Assembly (NCBI GenBank): GCA_964247695.1
Contig: CAXTVI010000014.1
Span: forward strand, 28,013-92,012
Length of the DNA: 64,000 bases
Source of the DNA: Lichenicoccus sp964247695
Lineage (GTDB): Bacteria > Pseudomonadota > Alphaproteobacteria > Acetobacterales > Acetobacteraceae
Reading direction: 5' to 3'
The notes beneath the pieces are model-generated. The model was not told the DNA's origin. It made no database searches and worked only from the letters and a program-made list of their open reading frames with translations. The position numbers were made by a program, and so were the translations under genes. Of this stretch, positions 1 through 9,358 are shown one piece after another. The first letter of the stretch is position 1; each line of letters opens with the position of its first letter.

Positions 1-2988
1 ACGCTGGTCGGCAGGCTGCAGGCGGCCTCGCGGGCACCCGGCGATGGCGGATTGCCCGATCTCGCCGGCCTGTCCTCGGAGGCGCTGCGCGAGGCGCTGC
101 GTCGCGCCACCGGCGTCGCCCAGCGCGACGAGAGCGAGGTGCTCGCGCAGGCGGTGGCCTGGCCGGGCGAGCCGCACCTGCGGGCGATGCTGGGCCTGGT
201 GCGGCAGCATGGCGGGGATGGCGCGCGTCAGAGGGTGCTGGCCTGGCTCGACTGGCTTTCCCAGGACGCCGCCGCCCGCGCTGAGTCCTGGGCGCAGTGG
301 CGCGAATTCCTGCTGACGGGCAATGGCCGCGCGCGCAAGCCCGGCGGCATCTTCGCCGGCAAGGTGACGAAGGAGCGCCCCGAGATCGCCGACGCGCTGG
401 CCGCGGAGGCCGAGCGCGTGCTGGCGGTGGAGGATGCGGTCCGGGCGCTGCGCATGGCGGAGCTGAGTGCCGCGCTGCTCGCGGTCGCCCTGCCGATCCT
501 GGCGCGGCACGCCTCTGGCAAGACCGAGAGCGGCATGCTCGATTATGACGACCTGATCGCCCGCACCCTGGCTCTGCTCGACGATCCCGGGGTCGCCTGG
601 GTGCTGTACAAGCTCGATGGCGGCATCGACCACCTGCTGCTCGACGAGGTGCAGGACACGTCGCCGCTGCAGTGGCAGATCGCCTGGTCGCTGACCGGCG
701 AGTTCTTCGCGGGCCTCGGCGCCACGCCCTACGCCGGTCCCGGCGGCGGCCCAGGCGGCGGTGACGAGCGGCCGTTGCCGCGCACGATCTTCGCGGTCGG
801 TGACTACAAGCAGTCGATCTACTCGTTCCAGGGCGCCGATCCCGGCCAGTTCCATGGCTGGCGCGAGCGTTTCCGCAGCCGGGTCCAGGGTGGCGGCGAG
901 ACCTGGCGCGAGCCGGCGCTGACGGTCTCGTTCCGCTCCGTGGAGCCGGTGCTGCGCCTGGTGGACGCGGTGTTCGCCGATCCCGCGGCTGCCCGGGGGG
1001 TAGCGGAGCCTGGGCAGGGTGCGCTGCTGCAGCATCGCGCCTCTCGGGTCGGCGAGCCGGGCCGGGTCGAGTTGTGGCCACTGGCGCCGGTGGAGGAGGC
1101 GGAGCAGGGCCCCGGGGCATGGGAGGCGCCGGCACGCAATGCCGGCCAGCGCTCCGCCCCGCAGCGCCTCGCCGAGAGCCTCGCGCACTGGATCGCCGGC
1201 GAGATCGGCCGCCCGATGATGCCGGGGGCCGCACCGCTGAAGGCAGGCGACGTGCTGGTGCTGGTGCCCCGGCGCAGCGCCTTCGTGCGCTCCCTGATCC
1301 GGGCCCTCAAGACCGAGGACGTGCCGGTCGCGACGCTGGTGCGCACCGGCTTGGTGGACCAGGTAGCCGTGCAGGACCTGCTGGCGCTGTGCGACGCGCT
1401 GCTGCTGCCGCAGGACGACCTGACCGTGGCGGCGGTGCTGACCGGTCCGCTCGGCGGCCTCACCGACGACGCCATGATGGAGCTCGCGACCACGCGCGGC
1501 AGGCTGAGCCTGTGGGACAGCCTGCGCGACAGGCATGCGGCGCGGCCGGACTGGTCGCAGGCCTGGACCGTGTTGGACCGGCTGTTCGGGCGCGTGGACT
1601 ACGCCTCGCCCTATGCGCTGCTGGGCGAGGCGCTGGGTGCCGGCGGCGGCCGTGCACGCCTGCTGGCCAGGCTGGGCCCGGAAGCCTCGGAGCCGGTGGA
1701 CGAATTGCTGGCGGCGGCACTGCGCTACGAGGCGTCGCATGCCGCCTCGCTGCAGGGGTTCCTGCACTGGATCCGCACCTCCGAGGAGACCATCAAGCGC
1801 GAACCGGACAGCGCCGGCGACGCGGTGCGGGTGATGACCGTGCATGGCGCCAAGGGGCTGCAGGCGCGGCTCGTGGTGCTGCCCGACACGCTCTCCAGGC
1901 CGCCCAGCGACGACAGCCTGCTCTGGACACAAGATCCGCTGACCAGGATCGAGCTGCCGTTCTGGGTGCCGCGCGCGGAACTGGCCTGCCTGCCGACGCG
2001 GGCGCTGAGCGAGGTGCTGCGCGCCGCCGCCATCGAGGAGCAGAACCGCCTGCTCTACGTGGCGCTCACCCGGGCCAGCGACCGCCTGGTGGTGTGCGGC
2101 TGGCAGGGCAGGTCGGCGCCACCGGAGGATTGCTGGTACGAGCTTTGCCGGCGCGGCTTCGAGCGGGCGGGCGCGGTGCCGGCGCCGTTCGCGGGCGGCT
2201 GGCCGGGCGACACCCTGCTCATCGAGAGCACGGCGCCGGCCGGCGCGCTCCCATCCGGGCGCCCGGCGCCCGCGCCCCAGGGCATGCCGCACTGGCTGGG
2301 CCGGGCGCCGCATTGGCATGCGACGCCGCCGCCGCCGGAGCCGGCCATCCCCAACCCGCTGGCGCCGAGCCGGCCGGACGATGTCGGATACGGCCCGCGT
2401 CCCGCGCTGCGCTCGCCGCTGGCGCGCCCGCGGTCCGGCGCCACCTCCGGGCCAAGCGCCCGCGACACGGCCCTGCAGCGCGGGCGGCTGATGCATGTGC
2501 TGCTGCAGCACCTGCCGGGGCTGCCGCCGGCGGACCGGCCAGCGGCGGCGGCGGCCTTCGCTTCGCGGCGGTCGCACGGCCTGGACCCGGCCGAGGCGCA
2601 GGCGCTGGTGCGGCAGGCCCTCGCGGTGATCGCCTCGCCGGATCTCGCGGCACTGTTCGGTCCCGCCGGCCGCGCCGAACAGCCGCTCGCCGGCTTGGTG
2701 GAAGGCGTCGTGGTGGCCGGGCAGGTCGACCGGTTATGTGTGGAGGCGACCCGGGTCACCGTCTGCGACTTCAAGACCGGACATGCGCCGCCGGAGGAGC
2801 CCGGGCAGGTGCCGCTGCTCTACCTGCGCCAGATGGCCGCCTACCGAGCCCTGCTGCGCGCGCTGTATCCCGGCCGGGACATCCGTTGCCTGCTGGTCTG
2901 GACCGAGGGGCCGGCGGTTATGGTGCTGCCGCAGATGCTGCTCGACATGTATGGACCGGGGGTGAGCCGCGCAGGGGCCGCGGCTTGA
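1..2988 (+). CDS. addA: Double-strand break repair helicase-nuclease AddA (5' partial)
   Basis: Large subunit of the AddAB (RexAB) helicase-nuclease, which unwinds and resects broken DNA ends so that RecA can load. The frame is open from base 1, so the start lies outside the window; 995 residues are present against roughly 1,150 usual for the family, and the Walker A motif is missing with the N-terminus. UvrD-type motifs appear in order: DEVQDTS (near 650), VGDYKQSIYSFQGAD (near 805), SFRSVEP (near 930), VMTVHGAKGLQ (near 1835) and RLLYVALTRASDR (near 2050). The C-terminal RecB-like nuclease shows GQVDRL and VCDFKTG (2728-2778). addB is expected just upstream. trxA follows after 71 bp on the same strand. 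Confidence 0.95.
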   Translation, partial: TLVGRLQAASRAPGDGGLPDLAGLSSEALREALRRATGVAQRDESEVLAQAVAWPGEPHLRAMLGLVRQHGGDGARQRVLAWLDWLSQDAAARAESWAQWREFLLTGNGRARKPGGIFAGKVTKERPEIADALAAEAERVLAVEDAVRALRMAELSAALLAVALPILARHASGKTESGMLDYDDLIARTLALLDDPGVAWVLYKLDGGIDHLLLDEVQDTSPLQWQIAWSLTGEFFAGLGATPYAGPGGGPGGGDERPLPRTIFAVGDYKQSIYSFQGADPGQFHGWRERFRSRVQGGGETWREPALTVSFRSVEPVLRLVDAVFADPAAARGVAEPGQGALLQHRASRVGEPGRVELWPLAPVEEAEQGPGAWEAPARNAGQRSAPQRLAESLAHWIAGEIGRPMMPGAAPLKAGDVLVLVPRRSAFVRSLIRALKTEDVPVATLVRTGLVDQVAVQDLLALCDALLLPQDDLTVAAVLTGPLGGLTDDAMMELATTRGRLSLWDSLRDRHAARPDWSQAWTVLDRLFGRVDYASPYALLGEALGAGGGRARLLARLGPEASEPVDELLAAALRYEASHAASLQGFLHWIRTSEETIKREPDSAGDAVRVMTVHGAKGLQARLVVLPDTLSRPPSDDSLLWTQDPLTRIELPFWVPRAELACLPTRALSEVLRAAAIEEQNRLLYVALTRASDRLVVCGWQGRSAPPEDCWYELCRRGFERAGAVPAPFAGGWPGDTLLIESTAPAGALPSGRPAPAPQGMPHWLGRAPHWHATPPPPEPAIPNPLAPSRPDDVGYGPRPALRSPLARPRSGATSGPSARDTALQRGRLMHVLLQHLPGLPPADRPAAAAAFASRRSHGLDPAEAQALVRQALAVIASPDLAALFGPAGRAEQPLAGLVEGVVVAGQVDRLCVEATRVTVCDFKTGHAPPEEPGQVPLLYLRQMAAYRALLRALYPGRDIRCLLVWTEGPAVMVLPQMLLDMYGPGVSRAGAAA

Positions 2989-3059
2989 TCGACTTGTGCA
3001 ACCGGCCCATCTGCCTGAAACCAAAAGCAGCCGTCGAACGGCGAACAGGAGTGCATCCG

Positions 3060-3386
3060 ATGAGCGAGAACACAGTCGCCGTGACCGACGACAGCTTCGA
3101 GACCGACGTGCTGAAGGCCGAGGGCGCCGTGCTGGTCGATTTCTGGGCTGAGTGGTGCGGCCCGTGCAAGATGATCGCGCCCGCCCTCGAGGAGATCGGC
3201 GCCGAGTTCAAGGGCCGGGTGACTGTGGCCAAGGTCAATATCGACGAGAACCCGATGACGCCGAACGCCTATGCGGTGCGCGGCATCCCCACCCTGATCC
3301 TGTTCAAGGACGGCAAGCCGGCCGCCACAAAGGTCGGCGCCCTGCCAAAGAGCCAGCTCAAGGACTGGGTGCGCGAAAGCCTCTGA
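3060..3386 (+). CDS. trxA: Thioredoxin
   Basis: A 108-residue classical thioredoxin, a cytoplasmic disulfide reductase recycled by thioredoxin reductase. The active-site motif WCGPC is at residues 32-36 (C33, C36), and the cis-proline loop is GIPT. Length and motifs match the single-domain family. The ATG at 3060 is preceded by AGGAG at 3047-3051, 8 nt away, which fixes the start. It lies 71 bp downstream of addA in the same direction, an arrangement common in alphaproteobacteria, so co-transcription is possible. Confidence 0.97.
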   Translation: MSENTVAVTDDSFETDVLKAEGAVLVDFWAEWCGPCKMIAPALEEIGAEFKGRVTVAKVNIDENPMTPNAYAVRGIPTLILFKDGKPAATKVGALPKSQLKDWVRESL

Positions 3387-3430
3387 GGGCTCGCTCGCCC
3401 GGCTGCCTCGAACGGGCACGGGAACCCTAG

Positions 3431-4699
3431 ATGGGGTCGTCCGAGGCACTGCTGGTTTCGGTCCTTCTGCAGCTGATCGTGATGATCGGCGTGGCGCGTC
3501 TCTGCAACCGGGCAGCACGGCGCCTTGGCCAGCCCGGCGTGATCGGCGAGATCGTTGCCGGCCTGTTGCTCGGCCCCTCGCTGTTCGGGTGGTTCTGTCC
3601 CAACCTCTCGGCCGCGCTGTTCGCGCCCTTCGCCGCCGCGCCGATCAACATGATCAGCCAGGTTGGGCTGATCCTGCTGATGTTCCAGATCGGCAGCGGC
3701 TTCGAGTTCTCGCGCCTCGGCGCCGGCCGCGACCGCTCCCTGGTCGTATCCACCGCCTTGCTCTCGGTCGGCCTGCCGTTCGCTCTCGGGGTGTGGCTCG
3801 GCAGCGCCTCCGCGGCGGCGCTGGCGCCCGGCCTGCCGACGGGGCCCTACAGCCTGTTCTGCGGCGTGGCGCTGGCGATCACCGCAGTGCCGATCCTGGG
3901 CCGCATCCTGGTGGAGTTCCGGCTGGACCGCGAGGCGGTCGGGCTGGTCGCGATCTCGTCGGCGGCGCTGAACGACGTGCTGGGCTGGCTGCTGCTCGGC
4001 GCTGTTGCGACCTATGCCGCCGACGGCCTGTCGCCGGTCGCCATGCTGGCCCGCCTCCTCACCCTCGGCCTCCTCGCCCTGGTGTGGCGCCGGGTGCTGC
4101 AGCCGCTGTCGCGGCGGCTGCTGGCGAGGTTTCCGCTGGAGGCGGACGGGCAGGTCCCGCCCGACCTGCTGGCGATCGTGCTCTGCCTGATGTTCGCGCT
4201 CGCCCTCTGCACGTGGCGGATCGGCATCTTCTCGATCTTCGGAGGCTTTGCGGCGGGCCTGCTGTTCCACCGCGACGCGGCCTTCGTCGCCGCCTGGCAA
4301 CGCCAGGTCGGGCGCTTCGTGCTGGTGTTCTTCCTGCCGGTGTTCTTCACCTATACCGGCCTGCACACGAACCTGCTCGGGCTCGGTCGCGCCGACCTGG
4401 GCTGGCTGGCGCTGGTGCTGGCGACCGCGGTCGGCGGCAAGCTGTGCGCCGGCTACCTGGCCGGACGGCTCGCCGGCTTCGATGCGCCGCGCGCCGCCAT
4501 CCTCGGCACGTTGATGAACACCCGCGGCCTGATGGAGCTGATCGTGCTCGATGTCGGCCGCGACCTCGGCGTGCTGCCGCCGAAGATGTTCACCATGCTG
4601 GTGATGATGGCCGTGGTGACCACGATGATGACCGGCCCGCTGCTGCGCCTGCTGCTGCCCCGCATCGGCCATCTCGCCGGCAATCCGGTGGAGGCCTGA
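3431..4699 (+). CDS. Cation/proton antiporter, CPA2 (Kef-type) family
   Basis: A 422-residue integral membrane protein with about 12 predicted hydrophobic segments and no signal peptide beyond the first helix. Family features include the early glycine-rich stretch GEIVAGLLLGPSLFG, followed by LILLMFQIG, and the late NTRGLMELIVL segment typical of CPA2 exchangers. It should exchange Na+ or K+ for H+ across the inner membrane. There is no C-terminal RCK/TrkA-N domain, so it is a membrane-only type rather than a full KefB/KefC. The substrate ion cannot be read from sequence. It begins 44 bp after trxA. Confidence 0.85.
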   Translation: MGSSEALLVSVLLQLIVMIGVARLCNRAARRLGQPGVIGEIVAGLLLGPSLFGWFCPNLSAALFAPFAAAPINMISQVGLILLMFQIGSGFEFSRLGAGRDRSLVVSTALLSVGLPFALGVWLGSASAAALAPGLPTGPYSLFCGVALAITAVPILGRILVEFRLDREAVGLVAISSAALNDVLGWLLLGAVATYAADGLSPVAMLARLLTLGLLALVWRRVLQPLSRRLLARFPLEADGQVPPDLLAIVLCLMFALALCTWRIGIFSIFGGFAAGLLFHRDAAFVAAWQRQVGRFVLVFFLPVFFTYTGLHTNLLGLGRADLGWLALVLATAVGGKLCAGYLAGRLAGFDAPRAAILGTLMNTRGLMELIVLDVGRDLGVLPPKMFTMLVMMAVVTTMMTGPLLRLLLPRIGHLAGNPVEA

Positions 4700-4768
4700 T
4701 ACAACAGGCACCTGCAAGCCATGGCGCCGCAGTCCCATCTGTGGGGTTCCCCTGCAAGGATCATCGAC

Positions 4769-5653
4769 ATGGCAACTCTGGACGCGAGCGTTTCAGGCTC
4801 CTTCAGCATCGGCGGCGACCTGCCCGTCAACCGCCTCGGGTTCGGCGCGATGCGCATCACCGGCAGCGGCATCTGGGGCGAGCCGGCGGACCGGCCCGAG
4901 GCGCTGCGCACGCTGCGTCGGCTGCCCGAGCTCGGCGTGACCTTCATCGACACTGCGGACAGCTACGGACCGGACGTTTCCGAGTGGCTGATCGCCGAGG
5001 CGCTGCATCCCTACGCGGACGGGCTGGTGATCGCCACCAAGGGCGGCCTGACCCGGACCGGGCCGAATGTCTGGGTTCCGGTCGGGCGGCCCGAGTACCT
5101 GCGCCAGCAGGCCTTCAAGAGCCTGCGCAACCTGAAGGTCGAGCGCATCGATTTGTGGCAGTTGCACCGCATCGACAGCAAGGTGCCGCGCGACGAGCAG
5201 TTCGCCGCGATCAAATCGCTGCTCGATGACGGCATCATCCGCCTTGCCGGTCTGAGCGAGGTCGGCGTCGAGGACATCGAGGCGGCCCGCAAGGTGTTCC
5301 CTGTGGCAACCGTGCAGAACCGCTACAACCTGGTGGACCGCACCAGCGAGGCGGTGCTCGACTACTGCACCGAGAGCGGCATCGGCTTCATACCGTGGTA
5401 TCCGCTGGCCGCCGGCGACCTCGCCAGGCCTGGCTCGGTGCTGGACGAGATCGCCCATGCGCACGGCGTGGCACCCAGCCAGATCGCCCTGGCCTGGGTG
5501 CTCAGGCGCAGCCCGGTCATGCTGCCGATCCCCGGCACATCCAAGGTGGCGCATCTCGAGGAGAACGTGGCCGGGGCCGGCATCACGCTCACCGACGACG
5601 AGTTCGAGCGCTTAGATGCGGCGGGAAAGGCGGCCTTCGCCAAGGCATCCTGA
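4769..5653 (+). CDS. Aldo/keto reductase
   Basis: NADPH-dependent oxidoreductase of the aldo/keto reductase TIM-barrel family, 294 residues. Visible family motifs are GFGAMRITG near the N-terminus, FIDTADSYGP with the catalytic Asp and Tyr, IATKGGL with the catalytic Lys, LWQLHRID, QNRYNLVDR and the C-terminal cofactor segment LPIPGTSKVAHLEEN. The ATG at 4769 has AAGGA 8 nt upstream; an in-frame ATG at 4721 would add 16 residues with no homology-like content. It ends 2 bp from the stop codon of the convergent hpnK gene. The physiological substrate is unknown. Confidence 0.9.
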   Translation: MATLDASVSGSFSIGGDLPVNRLGFGAMRITGSGIWGEPADRPEALRTLRRLPELGVTFIDTADSYGPDVSEWLIAEALHPYADGLVIATKGGLTRTGPNVWVPVGRPEYLRQQAFKSLRNLKVERIDLWQLHRIDSKVPRDEQFAAIKSLLDDGIIRLAGLSEVGVEDIEAARKVFPVATVQNRYNLVDRTSEAVLDYCTESGIGFIPWYPLAAGDLARPGSVLDEIAHAHGVAPSQIALAWVLRRSPVMLPIPGTSKVAHLEENVAGAGITLTDDEFERLDAAGKAAFAKAS

Positions 5654-5655
5654 GG

Positions 5656-6504
5656 TCAGCCGCCGCCCCAGGTGGTGCACTTGATGCCGGCGCGCTCCAG
5701 CGCCGCCGGCAGGTGGGGCGCGCACAGCGTCGCCAGCTCCGCCTCGTGCGCATAACCCGGCATCAACTGGACCATCTGCGCGCTGCGCCCGGATGCCGGA
5801 TGAAAATAGATCTCGCTCAGGCCGGGCGGCAGGCGCGGGATCAGCGAGACGACACGCTCGCGTGTCATCCGGCCGCTCCAGGCGATTCCGAAGCACTGGT
5901 CGTTGGTGCGCAGGCCGGCCCGCCGGGCCTGCAGGCGCAGCAGCCGCGTCCATCGGCGCAGCAGGACGGCGGCCAGCGTGTCGCGGGTGGCGTCGGCCAG
6001 CCGGATCGGTCCGGCCGGCTCGAAGGGAATGCGGATCGCGGGCAGGCTGTGCCGGACGCCCTCGGCGATCAGCAGCGCCCCGACCGTGGGATGCAGGTGC
6101 ATGTGCTTGTGGGCGTTGGCGTGGTCCAGCCGCAGGCCGGTGGCGGCGAAGGCCGCGAACTGCGCTGCGATCTCGACGGCCAGTTGGCGCCGCGCCGAAG
6201 GCCGGAAGAAATAGCGGATGCCCAGCGCGAGCTGGTCCTGCCCGAAGGCTCGGTCGCCGCGCACCAGCAGGGGGATCCGATCCGGCGGCGATGCGCCATG
6301 ACCCTCGATCACCACCAGGTGCAGCCCGACCCGCAGGCCGGGCATCCGGCGCGCGCGCGCCACGGCGTCGGCGGCGGCCGGGCCGGTGACCATCAGGCTT
6401 GCGGTCGTGAGCACGCCCTCGCGGTGGGCGCGCTCGACGCCTTCGTTGACCTCCTCGCTCAGGCCGAAATCATCGGCCGAGACGATGACCCGCCGTAGCG
6501 TCAT
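5656..6504 (-). CDS. hpnK: Hopanoid biosynthesis deacetylase HpnK (YdjC/ChbG-like)
   Basis: A 282-residue YdjC/ChbG-fold protein. The N-terminal VSADDFGLS motif and the GLHLVV segment carry the metal-binding Asp and His residues of this carbohydrate deacetylase family. In hopanoid clusters HpnK is assigned removal of the acetyl group from N-acetylglucosaminyl bacteriohopanetetrol made by HpnI. It is the last gene of the minus-strand run dxs-hpnM-hpnI-hpnJ-hpnK, 20 bp after hpnJ, which supports the HpnK rather than ChbG assignment. No strong ribosome binding site is visible, so translation may depend on the upstream gene. Confidence 0.9.
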   Translation of the reverse strand: MTLRRVIVSADDFGLSEEVNEGVERAHREGVLTTASLMVTGPAAADAVARARRMPGLRVGLHLVVIEGHGASPPDRIPLLVRGDRAFGQDQLALGIRYFFRPSARRQLAVEIAAQFAAFAATGLRLDHANAHKHMHLHPTVGALLIAEGVRHSLPAIRIPFEPAGPIRLADATRDTLAAVLLRRWTRLLRLQARRAGLRTNDQCFGIAWSGRMTRERVVSLIPRLPPGLSEIYFHPASGRSAQMVQLMPGYAHEAELATLCAPHLPAALERAGIKCTTWGGG

Positions 6505-6524
6505 GCGCCAGGAAGCAGGGGCAC

Positions 6525-7949
6525 TCAGGCCGCGTGACGCTCCTTGAGGAACTGGAAGAACTCGACGCCCTCGCGCAGGCGCCGGCGCATCATCTGCGGG
6601 CTGCGCACCATCTCGCCGACGATCGAGGCGATCTTCGGCGCCCGGAAATAGAACTTCCGGTAGAAGACCTCGACGCTGTCGAAGATCTCGGTGTGCGAGA
6701 GATGCGGGTAGGTCAGCGGCGCGATCTGGATGCCGTGCTCGTCGATCAGTTCGGCATTCTTCTCGTCGAGCCAGCCGTTCTCGGTCGCCTGCTTGTGCAG
6801 GAAGGTGCCTGGATACGGTGCGGCCAGGCTGACCTGCATGGTGTGCGGGTTGATCTCGGTGGCGAACCGGATCGTCTCCTGGATGGTCTCCCTGGTCTCG
6901 CCGGGAAGGCCCAGGATAAAGGTGCCGTGGATCTTGATGCCGAGCTCGTGGCAGTTCTTGGTGAACTCGCGCGCGACGTCGATCCGCATGCCCTTCTTGA
7001 TGTTGTACAGGATCTGCTGGTTGCCGCTTTCGTAGCCGACGAGGAGCAGACGCAAGCCGTTCTCCTTCAGCACCTGCAGCGTCTTGCGCGGCACGTTAGC
7101 CTTGGCGTTGCACGACCACACCACACCCATCTTGCCGAGCTCGCGGGCAATCGCCTCGGCGCGCGGCAGGTCGTCGGTAAAGGTGTCGTCATCGAAGAAG
7201 AACTCCCGGACCTGCGGGAAATTGCGCTTCGCCTGCCGGATCTCCTCGGCGACATGCTCGGGGCTGCGGGTACGGTAGCGGTGCCCGCCGACGGTCTGCG
7301 GCCACAGGCAGAAGGTGCAGTGCGACTTGCAGCCGCGGCCGGTGTAGATCGAGATGTACGGGTGCATCAGGTACCCGATGAAGTAGTCCTCGATGCGCAG
7401 GTCGCGCTTATAGACGTCGGTCACGAACGGCAGCGTGTCCATGTTCTCGATCATGGCGCGTTCGCGGTTGTGCACGATGCCGCCGTTACCGTCGCGGTAC
7501 GAGATGCCGTCGATATCCTTGAAGTCGCGACCCTCTGCGACTTCCTTCAGCGTGAAGTCGAACTCGTTGCGCGCCACGAAATCTACCGGCGCGCCCTTGA
7601 GCAGGCTCTCCTCCGGCTGCACGGCGACCTTGGCGCCGACCATTCCGATCTTCAGCGACGGCTTCGCATCCTTGAGCGCCTGCGCCACCTTCACGTCGGA
7701 GGCGAACGATGGCGTCGAGGTGTGCAGGATCACCAGGTCGCGGGTAATGGCGTCCGCCAGTACCGGCTCCATGCCGAGGCGGGCGGGCGGCGCGTCGATT
7801 AGGCGGCTGCCCGGGATCAGGGCGGCGGGCTGCGCCAGCCAGGTCGGATACCAGAACGACTTGATCTCGCGCTTGGCCTGGTAGCGCGAGCCCGCGCCGC
7901 CATCGAAGCCGTCGAAGGAGGGTGGCTGCAGGAACAGGGTGTTCATCAT
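6525..7949 (-). CDS. hpnJ: Hopanoid B12-binding/radical SAM protein HpnJ
   Basis: A 474-residue radical SAM enzyme with an N-terminal cobalamin-binding-like domain. The 4Fe-4S cluster motif is GCKSHCTFC, with cysteines at 207, 211 and 214. HpnJ is assigned the ring contraction that converts the hexose on bacteriohopanetetrol into the cyclitol ether. The start is one of two adjacent ATG codons (7949 or 7946), preceded by AAGGTGA about 10 nt upstream inside the end of hpnI. Only 6 bp separate it from hpnI, so the two genes are probably translationally coupled. Confidence 0.93.
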   Translation of the reverse strand: MMNTLFLQPPSFDGFDGGAGSRYQAKREIKSFWYPTWLAQPAALIPGSRLIDAPPARLGMEPVLADAITRDLVILHTSTPSFASDVKVAQALKDAKPSLKIGMVGAKVAVQPEESLLKGAPVDFVARNEFDFTLKEVAEGRDFKDIDGISYRDGNGGIVHNRERAMIENMDTLPFVTDVYKRDLRIEDYFIGYLMHPYISIYTGRGCKSHCTFCLWPQTVGGHRYRTRSPEHVAEEIRQAKRNFPQVREFFFDDDTFTDDLPRAEAIARELGKMGVVWSCNAKANVPRKTLQVLKENGLRLLLVGYESGNQQILYNIKKGMRIDVAREFTKNCHELGIKIHGTFILGLPGETRETIQETIRFATEINPHTMQVSLAAPYPGTFLHKQATENGWLDEKNAELIDEHGIQIAPLTYPHLSHTEIFDSVEVFYRKFYFRAPKIASIVGEMVRSPQMMRRRLREGVEFFQFLKERHAA

Positions 7950-7955
7950 GATAGG

Positions 7956-9293
7956 TCAGTCACCTTGGGCGAGGGTCTGGCGGGCGAGGGTCTGGCGGGC
8001 GAGAGACTGGTGCGCGTGGGCGAGAACCGGATGCGGCGCCAGCGGACGCGGCGCGGCCATCATGGGAAGGGCAGGCTGCGTGGCAAGGGCAGGGTGGGGA
8101 GCAAGCGCGGATGGTGCGCGGCCGCCACCCTGCTTGTTCCAGGCCGACACATGGAGTGTCTGGCCGCGCCAGGCAACACGCCGGCCGGTGAAGCTGGCCG
8201 CCATCACTACGGCGGACAGCCAGTCGCGGAACGGCAGCAGCAGGAATGGCATTGCCCGTGGCGCTCCGGCCAGCCTGTCGATCCGGCCGGCTGCCAGCCC
8301 GCGCAGGATCCAGACAGCCGCGAACAACGACCAGGTCCAGGCGACGTGCGGTGCCAGCAGGGGAGCCAGCGCCGCCCAGAACAGCGGGAACTGCACTGCG
8401 GACAGGCCGTAGCCAACCGGCTCGACCATGCGGACGGTCCGGCCCCAGCGCAACTCGTGCGCGAACAACTCGGCGGCACTGGTCTCGGCGGTGGTGGTGG
8501 CGGTCAGCGAGGGCGCGATCTCGATGCGCAGGCCCTGCGCGCGCACCAGCCGTCCCAGCACGCTGTCATCGGCGACATGGTCGGACAGCATCGGCAGGCC
8601 GCCGATCGCCTCCAGCGTCGGCCGCCGCAGGGCCATGGTCGAGCCCAGGCAGTCCTGCCGGCCGAGCAGGCGCGACAGCAGCACGCCGGGCATGAAGTTG
8701 TGGTTGATCTGGGCCGCCGCCAGCCGCTGCATCAGGTTCGGCGAGGCGGCCACGCCACGATACAGCGTCGTCACCAGCCCGACACCCGGCTGCAGGAGTG
8801 TCGCGACCACCTGCCGCAGGTAGTCGGGAGCCACATGGATATCGGAGTCCGAGATCACCAGCAGGTCATGCTCAGCATGCGGCAGCATGTTGATCAGGTT
8901 GCCGATCTTGCGGTTGGGGCCGTGCGGCGTGGGATCCACCACCAGCGACAGGTCGTGCGCCGGGTAGCGCTGGCGCAGGCGCTGCACCACGGCGATCGCC
9001 GGATCGGCGGGATCCTGCACCCCGAAGACGATCTGCAGGTGCGGGTAGTCCTGCTCGATGAACTGGACCAGCGCACGTTCGAGCATCGGCTCGTCGCCAT
9101 GCAGCGGCTTGAGCACCGTGACCGCAGGTAGCCCTGCGGCCGCCGCAGCCAAGGCCGCGCGGCTCGCACGCCGTGCGCGCCGGTCGAACCGGTCGACCAT
9201 CCAGGTGCCGGCGACGGCCTGCACGCAACCAAGCATGGCCACGCCACCGGCCCCAGCGGCAAGCATCGCAATCGGATGTGCCAGCACGGTCAT
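7956..9293 (-). CDS. hpnI: Hopanoid glycosyltransferase HpnI
   Basis: A 445-residue membrane-anchored GT2-type (ceramide glucosyltransferase-like) enzyme that adds N-acetylglucosamine to bacteriohopanetetrol. It has an N-terminal hydrophobic helix, the VLKPLHGDEP donor-site segment, the metal-binding DSDIHV motif, and the acceptor-site HELRWGRTVR, followed by C-terminal hydrophobic helices. The last 45 or so residues form a low-complexity tail containing LARQTLARQTLAQ, encoded by a short direct repeat at about 7965-8010. That tail is longer than I expect for the family. It sits between hpnM (65 bp upstream) and hpnJ (6 bp downstream). Confidence 0.92.
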   Translation of the reverse strand: MTVLAHPIAMLAAGAGGVAMLGCVQAVAGTWMVDRFDRRARRASRAALAAAAAGLPAVTVLKPLHGDEPMLERALVQFIEQDYPHLQIVFGVQDPADPAIAVVQRLRQRYPAHDLSLVVDPTPHGPNRKIGNLINMLPHAEHDLLVISDSDIHVAPDYLRQVVATLLQPGVGLVTTLYRGVAASPNLMQRLAAAQINHNFMPGVLLSRLLGRQDCLGSTMALRRPTLEAIGGLPMLSDHVADDSVLGRLVRAQGLRIEIAPSLTATTTAETSAAELFAHELRWGRTVRMVEPVGYGLSAVQFPLFWAALAPLLAPHVAWTWSLFAAVWILRGLAAGRIDRLAGAPRAMPFLLLPFRDWLSAVVMAASFTGRRVAWRGQTLHVSAWNKQGGGRAPSALAPHPALATQPALPMMAAPRPLAPHPVLAHAHQSLARQTLARQTLAQGD

Positions 9294-9358
9294 CGGCGGG
9301 TGCGACGGAGGCAGGTCATGCGGCGATCGGAGACCGGTTCGAAGTCGGGTGCAACACG

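Noticed and set aside
1074..3386. 770-codon plus-strand frame spanning addA and trxA
   Set aside because: It is a shifted frame of addA with Ala/Arg/Gly-rich sequence; only its last 108 codons are the real trxA.
3269..4738. 489-codon minus-strand frame opposite the antiporter gene
   Set aside because: Gln/Arg/His-rich antisense shadow typical of high-GC DNA; the plus-strand frame has clear family motifs.
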